DNA from: Acanthosepion lycidas
Taxonomy: Eukaryota > Mollusca > Cephalopoda > Sepiida > Sepiidae
Assembly: GCA_963932145.1 (NCBI GenBank)
Contig: OZ010616.1
Coordinates: 55,519,621-55,583,620 of the forward strand
DNA: 64,000 nucleotides
Direction: 5' to 3'
Under the pieces are notes generated by a model. That model searched no databases and was not told the origin of the DNA. It was given only the letters and a program-made list of their open reading frames with translations. Shown piece by piece: positions 46,287 through 60,100 of the stretch; positions within the stretch are counted from its first letter, which is position 1; each line of letters begins with the position of its first letter. The position numbers were made by a program, and so were the translations under genes.

Positions 46287-46526
46287 CAATGATAAAGAAG
46301 ATTCAAATATACATTCTATTCCAGAAATTTGCTTTGTAGTTCAACACATTTGGCACATCATTTCAAAAAATAATTTTTATGTTTGATCCTTGAAATACTG
46401 ATTTTGGCTAGTGCATTAAGTTGAGAATCTTTTTCATACCCTCCTGTTTATGAAAATTGTGGAATGTTATGTATATGAACCCTCTACCTTGAGTGGCTCT
46501 TGGGCCTTGTATTGGTTAAAAATTAG

Positions 46527-46528
<2 letters not shown>

Positions 46529-46586
<58 letters not shown>
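46529..46586. repeat. (TA)n microsatellite, about 28 units
   Basis: Long uninterrupted TA run. Confidence 0.95.
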
Positions 46587-46591
<5 letters not shown>

Positions 46592-47266
46592 TTTAAAGTT
46601 GGAGATATTTTGCAATTTTTACATTACACCCAAGGCCACCATTTGCTTATCCACATAACTGCTTGCTGATGCCAAATACTAACACCTATCCTTCTTTTCT
46701 TCTTCTTCTTTCTTTCACATACATTCATTTTGCCTTGCTAGTATAATGTCAAAACCGGTAGGCCTGGTTAGATAGGTCTTATCTGGTCTGGTCCAGTGAG
46801 AGAAGTTATTTGTCTGCCCACTTTTAACAGGTTTGCAATTGTTGCCTACTTACCTAACTGCTTGCCCACACACTTTTTTTTTATCATAGCTTGGGGGTGA
46901 GATGAATAGGTAAGCCAGTTTTGAAACAAATTAAGTATTATAGATATAGTCAATTAGATGAAGGGATTTCGGATTCAAATTCAGTAAATTCAACCAACTT
47001 TTACAAATCAGTTAAGATTTGATTCAAATACATATCTGATTTGTAGAGCCTTAAATAAAATGTTTGCATACATACATATATATATTCTTAATAATACACC
47101 TGAAAAATATATGAAAATTATACAAATTTAAAAAGCACTAACTAGATAACTAGAGCTAGAAGTCACTTGAAATTTTCTTAGTTTATTGAATATATACATT
47201 CTTATATGAAGACAAAGATGACTATTAATCAAGATAATAGTAACTAATTTTGTTTTTTATTTAAAA
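46587..47266. other. Intergenic, nothing recognised
   Basis: AT-rich, with a short CTT-rich run near 46690-46715. No gene or mobile feature was found. Confidence 0.5.
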
Positions 47267-47460
47267 GCTTAGTATAATGGTTAATGGCTCAGAATTGTTA
47301 ATTGGAGAGCTGAGTTGCAGTTTCCATTAGATTCATTTACATGCAAATACCCTTGAGAAAGGTATGTATCCACCTCTTCTCCCCCTCACTATGGGTTAAT
47401 TAGTAAGACTTGTATCACTAAACCATTATTATCTCTCAATCTAAAAATATTTTCTAGCTT
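47267..47460 (+). mobile_element. Possible tRNA-derived SINE
   Basis: GCTTAGTATAATGGTTAATGG resembles a tRNA 5' half with a Pol III A box (TAGTATAATGG). GAGTTGCAGTTTCC, about 40 bp later, is at the right distance for a decayed B box. The downstream body has no recognised match. Confidence 0.35.
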
Positions 47461-48194
47461 TAAATAATCTGCAAATGGTTGATAGAAAGCAAATCAATTA
47501 TTTATAAAATGTAGCTTCATGATTAAGTTTTAGTCTCTTTTTATTAATCCCAATATATCTCTAGATTATCTGTGTTTGTTTAACTTTTTATTCCTTAATT
47601 AATTTTTTCATTTATTATAGAGTTTATGTTAATTTTATCAAGTATTTTTACTCTTCCCCAATCTACAATAAAGAATCTTGTAATTTTAAAAAATATCTTA
47701 TGCATTGTTTATGTCATTGCTTCTCAAAATATCTGATATGGCAGACCAGCATTTCTTTTTCTCGATGTGTCATGTAACAGTAATATTTCATTGTAATATT
47801 AATTTATACCGGAAACAACATATATAAATGAATATAATAAAAGTGGATTAATTTTTATCTGCAATTTATTTTGCAAAATTAATTCAATATCAAAACATAA
47901 AAAAGTAATAAAAAAAAAAGTAGTTTATTAAAACAAAACAAAAATTATATAACCTTAATGTTTCCTTAGAATGTCATGGACACTGGCCACATACCGATAA
48001 CTGATGGTTACCATACAGGCAGTGGTTCACGAACAACCACTTTGAGTAGAACTTGTTCAGGGTATTAGTCTGTTTACACATCTATTATGCTTTTTTACCT
48101 GAAATCAAAGTGTAGCATCTGTTTCATCCCTAGCCTCCTGATATGGAATCAGGTACACTTTCGATCAAGGTACTTACATAATAATATTAAGTGG
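47461..48194. other. Intergenic, nothing recognised
   Basis: AT-rich sequence leading to the satellite. No coding or mobile signature was found. Confidence 0.5.
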
Positions 48195-51100
48195 AAAGGA
48201 GTTGGTGGGAAAAGAAAAGAAATAAAAGGCGTGAATAGGAAAAGATTAGAGGTAAAAAGATAGAGACAAATAAGTGGAATAAATAAATAATATATAGAGA
48301 GGGAAAGAAAGAGATAAGAAAATAAATAATAGAGAGAGGGAAAGAAAGAGATAGGAAAATTAATATAGAGAGAGGGAAAGAAAGAAATAGGAAGATAAAT
48401 AATAGAGAGAGGGAAAGAAAGAGATAGGAAAATAAATAACAGAGAGAGGGAAAGAAAGAGATAGGAAAATTAATATATAGAGAGGGAAAGAAAGAAATAG
48501 GAGGATAAATAATAGAGAGAGGGAAAGAAAGAGATAGGAAAATTAATATATAGAGGGAAAGAAAGAAATAGGAGGATAAATAATAGAGAGAGGGAAAGAA
48601 AGAGATAGGAAAATTAATATATAGAGGGAAAGAAAGAAATAGGAGGATAAATAATAGAGGGAAAGAAAGAGATAGGAAAATAAATAATAGAGAGAGGGAA
48701 AGAAAGAGATAGGAAAATTAATATATAGAGAGGAAAAGAAAGAAATAGAAAAATAAATAATATAGAGAGGGAAAGAAAGAGATAGGAAAATTAACATATA
48801 GAGAGGGAAAGAAAGAAATAGGAAAATAAATAATAGAGAGAGGGAAAGAAAGAGATAGGAAAATAAATAATAGAGAGAGGGAAAAAAAGAGATAGGAAAA
48901 TAAATAATAGAGAGGGAAAGAAAGAGATAGGAAAATAAATAAATAATACAGAAAGAGGGAAAGAAAGATAGGAAAATAAATAAATAATAGAGAGATAGGG
49001 AAAGAAAGAGACAGGAAAATAGATAATAGAGAGAGAGGGAAAGAAAGAAAAATAAATAATAGAGGGAGAGGGAAAGAAAGAGAAAGGAAAATAAATAATA
49101 TATAGAGAGGGAAGGAAAGAGATAGAAAAATAAATAAATAATAGAGAGAGAGGGAAAGAAAGATAGGAAAATAAATAATAAAGAGGGAAAGAGAGAGATG
49201 GGAAAATAAATAATATAGAGAGAGGTAAAGAAAGAGATAGAAAAATAAATAATATATAGAGAGGGAAAGAAAGAGATAGAAAAATAAATAAAAAATACAG
49301 AGAGAGAGAAAGAAAGAGATAGGAAAATAAATAATAGAGAGATAGGGAAAGAAAGAGGAAAATAAATAATAGAGAGAGTAAGAAAGAAAGAGATCGGAAA
49401 ATAAATAATAGAGGGAAAGAAAGAGATAGGAAAGTAAATATAGAGAGAAAGGGAAAGAAAGTGATAGAAAAATGAATAAATAATACAAAGAGAGGGAAAG
49501 AAAGATAGGAAAATAAATAAATAATAGAGAGATAGGGAAAGAAAGAGGAGAATAAATAATAGAGGGAGAAGGAAAGAAAGAGAAAAATAAATAATAGAGG
49601 GAGAGGGAAAGAAAGACAGAAAAATAAATAAATAATACAGAGAGTGGGAAAGAAAGACAGGAAAATGAATAAATAATAGAGAGATAGGGAAAGAAAGAGA
49701 TAGGAATATAAATAATAGAGGGAGAGGGAAAGAAAGAGATAGGAAAATAAATAATATATAGAGAGGAAAAGAAAGAGATAGGAAAATAAATAATATAGAG
49801 AGAGGGAAAGAAAGAGATAGGAATATAAATAATATATAGAGAGGGAAAGAAAGAGATAGGAAAATTAATATATAGAGAGGAAAAGAAAGAAATAGGAAAA
49901 TAAATAATATAGAGAGGAAAAGAAAGAAATAGGAAAATAAATAATATAGAGAGGGAAAGAAAGAGATAGGAAAATTAACATATAGAGAGGGAAAGAAAGA
50001 AATAGGAAAATAAATAATAGAGAGAGGGAAAGAAAGAGATAGGAAAATAAATAAATAATACAGAAAGAGGGAAAGAAAGATAGGAAAATAAATAAATAAT
50101 AGAGAGATAGGGAAAGAAAGAGACAGGAAAATAGATAATAGAGAGAGAGGGAAAGAAAGAAAAATAAATAATAGAGGGAGAGGGTAAGAAAGAGAAAGGA
50201 AAATAAATAATATATAGAGAGGGAAAGAAAGAGATAGAAAAATAAATAATATATAGAGAGGGAAAGAAAGAGATAGAAAAATAAATAAATAATAGAGAGA
50301 GAGAGGGAAAGAAAGATAGGAAAATAAATAATATAGAGAGAGGTAAAGAAAGAGATAGAAAAATAAATAATATATAGAGAGGGAAAGAAAGAGATAGAAA
50401 AATAAATAAAAAATACAGAGAGAGAGAAAGAAAGAGATAGGAAAATAAATAATAGAGACATAGGGAAAGAAAGAGATAGGAAAATAAATAATAGAGAGAG
50501 TAGGAAAGAAAGAGATCGGAAAATAAATAATAGAGGGAAAGAAAGAGATAGAAAAATAAATATAGAGAGAAAGGGAAAGAAAGTGATAGGAAAATAAATA
50601 AATAATAGAGAGATAGGGAAAGAAAGAGATAGGAAAATAAATAATATATAGAGAGGGAAAGAAAGAGATAGGAATATAAATAATAGAGGGAAAGAAAGAG
50701 ATAGGAAAATAAATAATATATAGAGAGGAAAAGAAAGAGATAGGAAAATAAATAATATAGAGAGAGGGAAAGAAAGACATAGAAAAATAATTAAATAATA
50801 CCGAGAGAAGGAAAGAAAGTTAGGAAAATAAATAATATATAGAGAGGGAAAGAAAGAGATAGGAAAATAAATAATATAGAGAGAGGGAAAGAAAGAGATA
50901 GGAATATAAATAATATATAGAGAGGGAAAGAAAGAGATAGGAAAATTAATATATAGAGAGGAAAAGAAAGAAATAGGAAAATAAATAATATAGAGAGTGA
51001 AAGAAAGAGATAGGAAAATTAACATATAGAGAGGGAAAGAAAGAAATAGGAAAATAAATAATAGAGAGAGGGAAAGAAAGATAGGAAAATAAATAATAGA

Positions 51101-54100
51101 GAGAGGGAAAAAAGAGATAGGAAAATAAATAATAGAGAGGGAAAGAAAGAGATAGGAAAATAAATAAATAATACAGAAAGAGGGAAAGAAAGATAGGAAA
51201 ATAAATAAATAATAGAGAGATAGGGAAAGAAAGAGACAGGAAAATAGATAATAGAGAGAGAGGGAAAGAAAGAAAAATAAATAATAGAGGGAGAGGGTAA
51301 GAAAGAGAAAGGAAAATAAATAATATATAGAGAGGGAAAGAAAGAGATAGAAAAATAAATAAATAATAGAGAGAGAGGGAAAGAAAGATAGGAAAATAAA
51401 TAATAAAGAGGGAAAGAAAGAGATGGGAAAATAAATAATATAGAGAGAGGTAAAGAAAGAGATAGAAAAATAAATAATATATAGAGAGGGAAAGAAAGAG
51501 ATAGAAAAATAAATAAAAAATACAGAGAGAGAGAAAGAAAGAGATAGGAAAATAAATAATAGAGAGATAGGGAAAGAAAGAGATAGGAAAATAAATAATA
51601 GAGAGAGAGTAGGAAAGAAAGAGATCGGAAAATAAATAATAGAGGGAAAGAAAGAGATAGAAAAATAAATATCGAGAGAAAGGGAAAGAAAGTGATAGGA
51701 AAATAAATAAATAATAGAGAGATAGGGAAAGAAAGAGATAGGAAAATAAATAATATATAGAGAGGAAAAGAAAGAGATAGGAAAATAAATAATATAGAGC
51801 GAGGGAAAGAAAGAGATAGAAAAATAATTAAATAATACCGAGAGAAGGAAAGAAAGTTAGGAAAATAAATAATATATAGAGAGGGAAAGAAAGATATAGG
51901 AAAGTAAATAATATAGAGAGAGGGAAAGAAAGAGATAGGAATATAAATAATAGAGGGAGAGGGAAAGAAAGAGATAGGAAAATAAATAATATATAGAGAG
52001 GGAAAGAAAGAGATCGGAAAATAAATAATAGAGGGAAAGAAAGAGATAGAAAAATAAATATAGAGAGAAAGGGAAAGAAAGTGATAGGAAAATAAATAAA
52101 TAATAGAGAGATAGGGAAAGAAAGAGATAGGAGAATAAATAATAGAGGGAGAGGGAAAGAAAGAGAAAAATAAATAATAGAGGGAGAGGGAAAGAAAGAG
52201 ATAGAAAAATAAATAAATAATACAGAGAGAGGGAAAGAAAGAGATAGGAGAATAAATAATAGAGGGAGAGGGAAAGAAAGAGAAAAATAAATAATAGAGG
52301 GAGAGGGAAAGAAAGAGATAGAAAAATAAATAAATAATACAGAGAGAGGGAAAGAAAGACAGGAAAATAAATAAATAATAGAGAGATACGGAAAGAAAGA
52401 GATAGGAATATAAATAATAGAGGGAGAGGGAAAGAAAGAGATAGGAAAATAAATAATATATAGAGAGGGAAAGAAAGAGATAGAAAAATAAATAAAAAAT
52501 ACAGAGAGAGAGAAAGAAAGAGATAGGAAAATAAATAATAGAGAGATAGGGAAAGAAAGAGATAGGAAAATAAATAATAGAGAGAGTAGGAAAGAAAGAG
52601 ATCGGAAAATAAATAATAGAGGGAAAGAAAGAGATAGAAAAATAAATATAGAGAGAAAGGGAAAGAAAGTGATAGGAAAATAAATAAATAATAGAGAGAT
52701 AGGGAAAGAAAGAGATAGGAAATTAAATAATATATAGAGAGGAAAAGAAAGAGATAGGAAAATAAATAATAGACGGAGAGGGAAAGAAAGAGATAGGAAA
52801 ATAAATAATAGAGAGATAGGGAAAGAAAGAGATAGGAAAATAAATAATATAGAGAGAGGGAAAGAAAGAGATAGGAATATAAATAATAGACGGAGAGGGA
52901 AAGAAAGAGATAGGAAAATAAATAATATATAGAGAGGAAAAGAAAGAGATAGGAAAATAAATAATATAGAGAGTGAAAGAAAGAGATAGGAATATAAATA
53001 ATATATAGAGAGGGAAAGAAAGAGATAGGAAAATTAACATATAGAGGGAAAGAAAGAAATAGGAAAATATATAATAGAGAGAGGGAAAGAAAGAGATAGG
53101 AAAATAAATAATAGAGAGAGGGAAAAAAAGAGATAGGAAAATAAATAATAGAGAGGGAAAGAAAGAGATAGGAAAATAAATAAATAATACAGAAAGAGGG
53201 AAAGAAAGATAGGAAAATAAATAAATAATAGAGAGATAGGGAAAGAAAGAGACAGGAAAATAGATAATAGAGAGAGATCGAAAGAAAGAAAAATAAATAA
53301 TAGAGGGAGAGGGTAAGAAAGAGAAAGGAAAATAAATAATATATAGAGAGGGAAAGAAAGAGATAGGAAAATAAATAAATAATAGAGAGATAGGGAAAGA
53401 AAGAGATAGGAAAATAAATAATATATAGAGAGGAAAAGAAAGAGATGGGAAAATAAATAATATAGAGAGAGGTAAAGAAAGAGATAGAAAAATAAATAAT
53501 ATATAGAGAGGGAAAGAAAGAGATAGAAAAATAAATAAAAAATACAGAGAGAGAGAAAGAAAGAGATAGGAAAATAAATAATAGAGAGATAGGGAAAGAA
53601 AGAGGAAAATAAATAATAGAGAGAGTAAGAAAGAAAGAGATCGGAAAATAAATAATAGAGGGAAAGAAAGAGATAGAAAAATAAATATAGAGAGAAAGGG
53701 AAAGAAAGTGATAGGAAAATAAATAAATAATAGAGAGATAGGGAAAGAAAGAGATAGGAAATTAAATAATATATAGAGAGGAAAAGAAAGAGATAGGAAA
53801 ATAAATAATAGACGGAGAGGGAAAGAAAGAGATAGGAAAATAAATAATAGAGAGATAGGGAAAGAAAGAGATAGGAAAATAAATAATATAGAGAGAGGGA
53901 AAGAAAGAGATAGGAATATAAATAATAGACGGAGAGGGAAAGAAAGAGATAGGAAAATAAATAATATATAGAGAGGAAAAGAAAGAGATAGGAAAATAAA
54001 TAATATAGAGAGTGAAAGAAAGAGATAGGAATATAAATAATATATAGAGAGGGAAAGAAAGAGATAGGAAAATTAACATATAGAGGGAAAGAAAGAAATA

Positions 54101-57100
54101 GGAAAATATATAATAGAGAGAGGGAAAGAAAGAGATAGGAAAATAAATAATAGAGAGAGGGAAAAAAAGAGATAGGAAAATAAATAATAGAGAGGGAAAG
54201 AAAGAGATAGGAAAATAAATAAATAATACAGAAAGAGGGAAAGAAAGATAGGAAAATAAATAAATAATAGAGAGATAGGGAAAGAAAGAGACAGGAAAAT
54301 AGATAATAGAGAGAGATCGAAAGAAAGAAAAATAAATAATAGAGGGAGAGGGTAAGAAAGAGAAAGGAAAATAAATAATATATAGAGAGGGAAAGAAAGA
54401 GATAGGAAAATAAATAAATAATAGAGAGATAGGGAAAGAAAGAGATAGGAAAATAAATAATATATAGAGAGGAAAAGAAAGAGATGGGAAAATAAATAAT
54501 ATAGAGAGAGGTAAAGAAAGAGATAGAAAAATAAATAATATATAGAGAGGGAAAGAAAGAGATAGAAAAATAAATAAAAAATACAGAGAGAGAGAAAGAA
54601 AGAGATAGGAAAATAAATAATAGAGAGATAGGGAAAGAAAGAGGAAAATAAATAATAGAGAGAGTAAGAAAGAAAGAGATCGGAAAATAAATAATAGAGG
54701 GAAAGAAAGAGATAGGAAAGTAAATATAGAGAGAAAGGGAAAGAAAGTGATAGAAAAATGAATAAATAATACAAAGAGAGGGAAAGAAAGATAGGAAAAT
54801 AAATAAATAATAGAGAGATAGGGAAAGAAAGAGATAGGAGAATAAATAATAGAGGGAGAAGGAAAGAAAGAGAAAAATAAATAATAGAGGGAGACGGAAA
54901 GAAAGAGATAGGAATATAAATAATAGAGGGAGAGGGAAAGAAAGAGATAGGAAAATAAATAATATATAGAGAGGAAAAGAAAGAGATAGGAAAATAAATA
55001 ATATAGAGAGAGGGAAAGAAAGAGATAGGAATATAAATAATATATAGAGAGGGAAAGAAAGAGATAGGAAAATTAATATATAGAGAGGAAAAGAAAGAAA
55101 TAGGAAAATAAATAATATAGAGAGGGAAAGAAAGAGATAGGAAAATTAACATATAGAGAGGGAAAGAAAAAATAGGAAAATAAATAATAGAGAGCGGGAA
55201 AGAAAGAGATAGGAAAATAAATAATAGAGAGGGAAAGAAAGAGATAGGAAAATAAATAAATAATACAGAAAGAGGGAAAGAAAGATAGGAAAATAAATAA
55301 ATAATAGAGAGATAGGGAAAGAAAGAGACAGGAAAATAGATAATAGAGAGATAGGGAAAGAAAGAGACAGGAAAATAGATAATAGAGAGAGAGGGAAAGA
55401 AAGAAAAATAAATAATAGAGGGAGAGGGTAAGAAAGAGAAAGGAAAATAAATAATATATAGAGAGGGAAAGAAAGAGATAGAAAAATAAATAATATATAG
55501 AGAGGGAAAGAAAGAGATAGAAAAATAAATAAATAATAGAGAGAGAGAGGGAAAGAAAGATAGGAAAATAAATAATATAGAGAGAGGTAAAGAAAGAGAT
55601 AGAAAAATAAATAATATATAGAGAGGGAAAGAAAGAGATAGAAAAATAAATAAAAAATACAGAGAGAGAGAAAGAAAGAGATAGGAAAATAAATAATAGA
55701 GAGATAGGGAAAGAAAGAGATAGGAAAATAAATAATAGAGAGAGTAGGAAAGAAAGAGATCGGAAAATAAATAATAGAGGGAAACAAAGAGATAGAAAAA
55801 TAAATATAGAGAGAAAGGGAAAGAAAGTGATAGGAAAATAGATAAATAATAGAGAGATAGGGAAAGAAAGAGATAGGAGAATAAATAATAGAGGGAGAGG
55901 GAAAGAAAGAGAAAAATAAATAAATAATACAGAGAGAGGGAAAGAAAGACAGGAAAATAAATAAATAATAGAGAGATAGGGAAAGAAAGAGATAGGAATA
56001 TAAATAATAGAGGGAGAGGGAAAGAAAGAGATAGGAAAATAAATAATATATAGAGAGGGAAAGAAAGAGATAGAAAAATAAATAAAAAATACAGAGAGAG
56101 AGAAAGAAAGAGATAGGAAAATAAATAATAGAGACATAGGGAAGGAAAGAGATAGGAAAATAAATAATAGAGAGAGTAGGAAAGAAAGAGATCGGAAAAT
56201 AAATAATAGAGGGAAAGAAAGAGATAGAAAAATAAATATAGAGAGAAAGGGAAAGAAAGTGATAGGAAAATAAATAAATAATAGAGAGATAGGGAAAGAA
56301 AGAGATAGGAAAATAAATAATATATAGAGAGGGAAAGAAAGAGATAGGAATATAAATAATAGACGGAGAGGGAAAGAAAGAGATAGGAAAATAAATAATA
56401 TATAGAGAGGAAAAGAAAGAGATAGGAAAATAAATAATATAGAGAGAGGGAAAGAAAGAGATAGAAAAATAATTAAATAATACCGAGAGAAGGAAAGAAA
56501 GTTAGGAAAATAAATAATATATAGAGAGGGCAAGAAAGAGATAGGAAAATAAATAATATAGAGAGATGGAAAGAAAGAGATAGGAATATAAATAATAGAC
56601 AGAGAGGGAAAGAAAGAGATAGAAAAATAATTAAATAATACCGAGAGAAGGAAAGAAAGTTAGGAAAATAAATAATATATAGAGAGGGAAAGAAAGAGAT
56701 AGGAAAATAAATAATATAGAGAGAGGGAAAGAAAGAGATAGGAATATAAATAATATATAGAGAGGGAAAGAAAGAGATAGGAAAATTAATATATAGAGAG
56801 GAAAAGAAAGAAATAGGAAAATAAATAATATAGAGAGTGAAAGAAAGAGATAGGAAAATTAACATATAGAGAGGGAAAGAAAGAAATAGGAAAATAAATA
56901 ATAGAGAGAGGGAAAGAAAGAGATAGGAAAATAAATAATAGAGAGAGGGAAAAAAGAGATAGGAAAATAAATAATAGAGAGGGAAAGAAAGAGATAGGAA
57001 AATAAATAAATAATACAGAAAGAGGGAAAGAAAGATAGGAAAATAAATAAATAATAGAGAGATAGGGAAAGAAAGAGACAGGAAAATAGATAATAGAGAG

Positions 57101-60100
57101 AGAGGGAATGAAAGAAAAATAAATAATAGAGGGAGAGGGTAAGAAAGAGAAAGGAAAATAAATAATATATAGAGAGGGAAAGAAAGAGATAGAAAAATAA
57201 ATAAATAATAGAGAGAGAGGGAAAGAAAGATAGGAAAATAAATAATAAAGAGGGAAAGAAAGAGATGGGAAAATAAATAATATAGAGAGAGGTAAAGAAA
57301 GAGATAGAAAAATAAATAATATATAGAGAGGGAAAGAAAGAGATAGAAAAATAAATAAAAAATACAGAGAGAGAGAAAGAAAGAGATAGGAAAATAAATA
57401 ATAGAGAGATAGGGAAAGAAAGAGATAGGAAAATAAATAATAGAGAGAGAGTAGGAAAGAAAGAGATAGAAAAATAATTAAATAATACCGAGAGAAGGAA
57501 AGAAAGTTAGGAAAATAAATAATATATAGAGAGGGAAAGAAAGAGATAGGAAAGTAAATAATATAGAGAGAGGGAAAGAAAGAGATAGGAATATAAATAA
57601 TAGAGGGAGAGGGAAAGAAAGAGATAGGAAAATAAATAATATATAGAGAGGGAAAGAAAGAGATCGGAAAATAAATAATAGAGGGAAAGAAAGAGATAGA
57701 AAAATAAATATAGAGAGAAAGGGAAAGAAAGTGATAGGAAAATAAATAAATAATAGAGAGATAGGGAAAGAAAGAGATAGGAGAATAAATAATAGAGGGA
57801 GAGGGAAAGAAAGAGAAAAATAAATAATAGAGGGAGAGGGAAAGAAAGAGATAGAAAAATAAATAAATAATACAGAGAGAGGGAAAGAAAGAGATAGGAG
57901 AATAAATAATAGAGGGAGAGGGAAAGAAAGAGAAAAATAAATAATAGAGGGAGAGGGAAAGAAAGAGATAGAAAAATAAATAAATAATACAGAGAGAGGG
58001 AAAGAAAGACAGGAAAATAAATAAATAATAGAGAGATACGGAAAGAAAGAGATAGGAATATAAATAATAGAGGGAGAGGGAAAGAAAGAGATAGGAAAAT
58101 AAATAATATATAGAGAGGGAAAGAAAGAGATAGAAAAATAAATAAAAAATACAGAGAGAGAGAAAGAAAGAGATAGGAAAATAAATAATAGAGAGATAGG
58201 GAAAGAAAGAGATAGGAAAATAAATAATAGAGAGAGTAGGAAAGAAAGAGATCGGAAAATAAATAATAGAGGGAAAGAAAGAGATAGAAAAATAAATATA
58301 GAGAGAAAGGGAAAGAAAGTGATAGGAAAATAAATAAATAATAGAGAGATAGGGAAAGAAAGAGATAGGAAAATAAATAATATATAGAGAGGAAAAGAAA
58401 GAGATAGGAAAATAAATAATAGACGGAGAGGGAAAGAAAGAGATAGGAAAATAAATAATAGAGAGATAGGGAAAGAAAGAGATAGGAAAATAAATAATAT
58501 AGAGAGAGGGAAAGAAAGAGATAGGAATATAAATAATAGACGGAGAGGGAAAGAAAGAGATAGGAAAATAAATAATATATAGAGAGGAAAAGAAAGAGAT
58601 AGGAAAATAAATAATATAGAGAGAGGGAAAGAAAGAGATAGGAATATAAATAATATATAGAGAGGGAAAGAAAGAGATAGGAAAATTAACATATAGAGAG
58701 GGAAAGAAAGAAATAGGAAAATATATAATAGAGAGAGGGAAAGAAAGAGATAGGAAAATAAATAATAGAGAGAGGGAAAAAAAGAGATAGGAAAATAAAT
58801 AATAGAGAGGGAAAGAAAGAGATAGGAAAATAAATAAATAATACAGAAAGAGGGAAAGAAAGATAGGAAAATAAATAAATAATAGAGAGATAGGGAAAGA
58901 AAGAGACAGGAAAATAGATAATAGAGAGAGATCGAAAGAAAGAAAAATAAATAATAGAGGGAGAGGGTAAGAAAGAGAAAGGAAAATAAATAATATATAG
59001 AGAGGGAAAGAAAGAGATAGGAAAATAAATAAATAATAGAGAGATAGGGAAAGAAAGTGATAGGAAAATAAATAATATATAGAGAGGAAAAGAAAGAGAT
59101 GGGAAAATAAATAATATAGAGAGAGGTAAAGAAAGAGATAGAAAAATAAATAATATATAGAGAGGGAAAGAAAGAGATAGAAAAATAAATAAAAAATACA
59201 GAGAGAGAAAGAAAGAGATAGGAAAATAAATAATAGAGAGATAGGGAAAGAAAGAGGAAAATAAATAATAGAGAGAGTAAGAAAGAAAGAGATCGGAAAA
59301 TAAATAATAGAGGGAAAGAAAGAGATAGGAAAGTAAATATAGAGAGAAAGGGAAAGAAAGTGATAGAAAAATGAATAAATAATACAAAGAGAGGGAAAGA
59401 AAGATAGGAAAATAAATAAATAATAGAGAGATAGGGAAAGAAAGAGATAGGAGAATAAATAATAGAGGGAGAAGGAAAGAAAGAGAAAAATAAATAATAG
59501 AGGGAGAGGGAAAGAAAGAGATAGGAATATAAATAATAGAGGGAGAGGGAAAGAAAGAGATAGGAAAATAAATAATATATAGAGAGGAAAAGAAAGAGAT
59601 AGGAAAATAAATAATATAGAGAGAGGGAAAGAAAGAGACAGGAAAATAAATAATATACAGAGGGAAAGAAAGAGATAGGAAAATTAACATATAGAGAGGG
59701 AAAGAAAAAATAGGAAAATAAATAATACAGAGAGGGAAAGAAAGAGATAGGAAAATAAATAATAGAGAGGGAAAGAAAGAGATAGGAAAATAAATAAATA
59801 ATACAGAAAGAGGGAAAGAAAGATAGGAAAATAAATAAATAATAGAGAGATAGGGAAAGAAAGAGACAGGAAAATAGATAATAGAGAGAGAGGGAAAGAA
59901 AGAAAAATAAATAATAGAGGGAGAGGGTAAGAAAGAGAAAGGAAAATAAATAATATATAGAGAGGGAAAGAAAGAGATAGAAAAATAAATAATATATAGA
60001 GAGGGAAAGAAAGAGATAGAAAAATAAATAAATAATAGAGAGAGAGAGGGAAAGAAAGATAGGAAAATAAATAATATAGAGAGAGGTAAAGAAAGAGATA

